Assembly: GCA_018814245.1 (NCBI GenBank)
Contig: JAHIZN010000160.1
Span: 1-7,162 of the forward strand
Length of the DNA: 7,162 nt
Reading direction: 5' to 3'
Origin: a bacterium
Lineage (GTDB): Bacteria > UBA9089 > CG2-30-40-21
How positions within the stretch are numbered: position 1 is the first letter of the stretch; each line of letters opens with the position of its first letter. The translations under genes were made by a program, and so were the position numbers. Below, piece by piece: positions 6,135 through 7,162 of the stretch. The notes under the pieces were generated by a model. That model did not search any database. It saw only the letters and a program-made list of their open reading frames with translations, and was not told the DNA's origin.

Positions 6135-6371
6135 GAACCGTTCAGGTAGTGTAAGAAAAGGAGATGTGGGGGATTATGGAGGAGATAAGGAGATATAGGG
6201 ATTAGAAAAATATGAGGATAATACAACTTATCCCCTTATGAATGATAACCCTGTAATCTTCCCTTCGATTTTAAGGCATTGATTATATTATTATCCCCAT
6301 ATCTCATGTCATATCTCCATATCCCCCTTTTTACACTTTTAATGTTATAGCCTGAACGATTACTTTATTTT
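6126..6371. mobile_element. Inner 228-bp MITE-like element with 9-bp target duplication
   Basis: The element proper spans 6135-6362. CTTTATTTT stands immediately outside both ends (6126-6134 and 6363-6371), as expected of a target-site duplication. The terminal inverted repeats GAACCGTTCAGG (6135-6146) and CCTGAACGATTA (6351-6362) agree over CGTTCAGG and align end to end. Inside, GTGTAA (6149-6154) pairs with TTACAC (6331-6336), and a 29-base imperfect inverted repeat (6168-6196 and 6299-6327, GGGGGAT-ATGGA-type) extends the stem. No coding capacity: a transposase would have to act in trans. No IS family is assigned. Confidence 0.65.
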
Positions 6372-6435
6372 ATGGTCTTTTGCTTTCTGCTGAAGCTTTC
6401 GGCTGAACGCTTACGCTGCTTGATCCTGCGGGTGT

Positions 6436-6440
6436 GGAGG
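6436..6440 (+). promoter_or_regulatory. Ribosome binding site deciding the pgsA start
   Basis: GGAGG ends 12 bases before ATG 6453. This ATG gives the N-terminus MTLANKITILRLLLVP that is typical of PgsA. The longer open frame from ATG 6372 would add 27 residues read through the right end of the repeat element, so it is rejected. Confidence 0.65.
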
Positions 6441-6452
6441 CGGCAACAAAAG

Positions 6453-7001
6453 ATGACATTGGCAAATAAGATCACAATCCTTCGTCTATTATTGGTGCCT
6501 GTTTTTGTTATTTTTTTAACTTATGGATATTATAAATCTATTATAGCATTTCAATATACAGCCCTTGGTATTTTTATTTTTTGTATTCTTACAGATGCCT
6601 TGGATGGATTCATTGCTCGTACCTTCAATCAACAAACAGCATTAGGAATGTTTTTGGACCCGTTAGCTGACAAGCTGCTTTTAGTTTCAGCCTTTGTTGC
6701 TATAGGATTAAGTATTGCAGATAAACTTCCTTTATGGGTTATCATGCTGGTAGTTGGTCGGGAGCTTATTATCTCAATAGGATGGTTGGTTGTTTATCTT
6801 TTTGGTGCAAAAAAGGGCAGTCTTAAACCAAGCATCTTTGGCAAAATGACCACATTTTTTCAGATGTTAACCATTCTTCTTTGTCTGGTAAACCTTCCCT
6901 ATCAGCATCTTCGCTGGATAATCTTTTTAACTGTAGCCATAACTATTATTTCTACTGTTGATTATATCTTTCGCGGTAGTGCAAAACTTAAATCATGCTG
7001 A
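6453..7001 (+). CDS. pgsA: CDP-diacylglycerol--glycerol-3-phosphate 3-phosphatidyltransferase PgsA
   Basis: Inner-membrane enzyme that joins CDP-diacylglycerol and glycerol-3-phosphate to form phosphatidylglycerol phosphate, the first committed step to phosphatidylglycerol and cardiolipin. From ATG 6453 it has 182 residues, the normal length. The CDP-alcohol phosphatidyltransferase motif D-x2-DG-x2-AR-x8-G-x3-D-x3-D is complete: D48, D51, G52, A55, R56, G65, D69 and D73. The PgsA-type N-terminus ANKITILRLLLVP and the later VVGRELIIS and GKMTTFFQM stretches support glycerol-phosphate rather than serine or choline as acceptor. About six hydrophobic segments are visible. It is separated from the preceding operon by 482 bases of repeats and a likely terminator, so it should have its own promoter, which I could not locate. 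Confidence 0.94.
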   Translation: MTLANKITILRLLLVPVFVIFLTYGYYKSIIAFQYTALGIFIFCILTDALDGFIARTFNQQTALGMFLDPLADKLLLVSAFVAIGLSIADKLPLWVIMLVVGRELIISIGWLVVYLFGAKKGSLKPSIFGKMTTFFQMLTILLCLVNLPYQHLRWIIFLTVAITIISTVDYIFRGSAKLKSC

Positions 7002-7162
7002 TACTCGGGCAGGCTGCGATTGCTGAAACTCCGACATAAGGACAGTAATTCTAAATAGGTCATAACACTTACTCTACCAAGGGGTTGGGAATAATCTCAA
7101 TATATTTTCCAAAAAGTTATATAGAATGCATTCCCTTGTAATGTATGCAATCATATATGTTA
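7002..7162. other. Intergenic end of the window, nothing identified
   Basis: No open frame, RNA gene or convincing promoter was seen. CAAGGG (7078-7083) and CCCTTG (7133-7138) are complementary, as are GGGAAT (7086-7091) and ATTCCC (7130-7135). They share bases and are far apart, so this is not strong evidence for a structure. Confidence 0.5.

Larger units (their letters stand above)
6033..6414. mobile_element. Outer MITE-like element with GTAAGCG-TTCAG ends
   Basis: The right end GGCTGAACGCTTAC (6401-6414) is the reverse complement of GTAAGCGTTCAGCC. The left end GTAAGCGTGTTCAG (6033-6046) matches its first 12 bases apart from a two-base insertion. Further in, CTTCAGCA on the left (6063-6070) matches the complement of TGCTGAAG (6388-6395) on the right. 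No coding capacity and no clear target duplication. The element appears to have been split by the inner element at 6135-6362; without it, the outer one would be about 145 bp. The left end is imperfect, so confidence is moderate. Confidence 0.45.
5971..6452. other. 482-base intergenic region filled with repeats and nested elements
   Basis: No gene is supported between the transglycosylase and pgsA. From left to right it holds a GAATTGCGAAT hairpin (5993-6031), the left end of an outer MITE-like element (6033), a terminator-like hairpin (6102-6134), an inner MITE-like element (6135-6362) and the right end of the outer element (6414). The pgsA ribosome binding site follows at 6436-6440. The open frame upstream of pgsA ATG 6453 runs across the right element end and is therefore not part of the gene. 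Confidence 0.75.

Noticed and set aside
6372..6452. 27-residue N-terminal extension of PgsA from ATG 6372
   Set aside because: It is read through the right end of a repeat element, is unlike PgsA N-termini, and a GGAGG precedes ATG 6453.

Overview
The window is an AT-rich bacterial chromosome segment with five confidently recognised genes or gene products, one unrecognised exported protein and one small membrane protein. All genes lie on the + strand. Core housekeeping families (YifB/ComM-type ATPase, HU/IHF-type DNA-binding protein, MiaB, a GH23 lytic transglycosylase, PgsA) are separated by intergenic stretches crowded with short repeats and inverted repeats. There is no integrase, transposase, phage gene, rRNA, tRNA or CRISPR array. 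The sequence does not name the organism. The HU variant, the signal-peptide-bearing Ala/Glu-rich protein and the repeat-littered, moderately AT-rich intergenic DNA would fit a candidate-phylum or Planctomycetota/Brocadiales-like Gram-negative bacterium, but this is a low-confidence guess.

Layout. Positions 1-248 are repeat-rich DNA: a GC hairpin, three TAATCTGCG copies, a CGAACTAATGTGA doublet and a small TGTCAT-ended inverted-repeat element. They run into the open frame of a small two-helix membrane protein that looks cut off at its 5' end (frame open from 249, only plausible start TTG 321). The comM/yifB gene follows at 588-2129. An intergenic region bounded by a perfect 32-bp inverted repeat (2137-2416) holds two further hairpins. 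Then comes a secreted Ala/Glu/Lys-rich coiled-coil-like protein built of about fifteen 14-residue units (2451-3467). A hairpin element (3477-3619) separates it from a compact hup-miaB-lytic transglycosylase operon (3649-5970), in which miaB and the transglycosylase gene overlap by four bases. The 482 bases between this operon and pgsA (6453-7001) contain an Ecoli-like hairpin repeat, a probable terminator and what appear to be two nested transposase-less (MITE-like) elements. The last 160 bases hold no gene that I can see.

Function. HU shapes DNA, MiaB modifies tRNA, the transglycosylase cleaves peptidoglycan and PgsA starts phosphatidylglycerol synthesis. They do not form one pathway. The operon looks like ordinary co-transcribed housekeeping genes.

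The most interesting signals are three. (1) A family of intergenic inverted-repeat elements has related ends of the form GTAA-N-Y-R-TTCAG; one is nested inside another and is flanked by an exact 9-bp direct repeat. (2) An extra segment of about 18 residues sits in the C-terminal TRAM region of MiaB. Its DNA contains a 10-bp direct repeat 36 bp apart and shares an exact 18-bp string with the intergenic terminator-like sequence before pgsA. This suggests that a repeat has been domesticated in frame in a conserved gene. (3) The exported 14-residue-repeat protein is not recognised.
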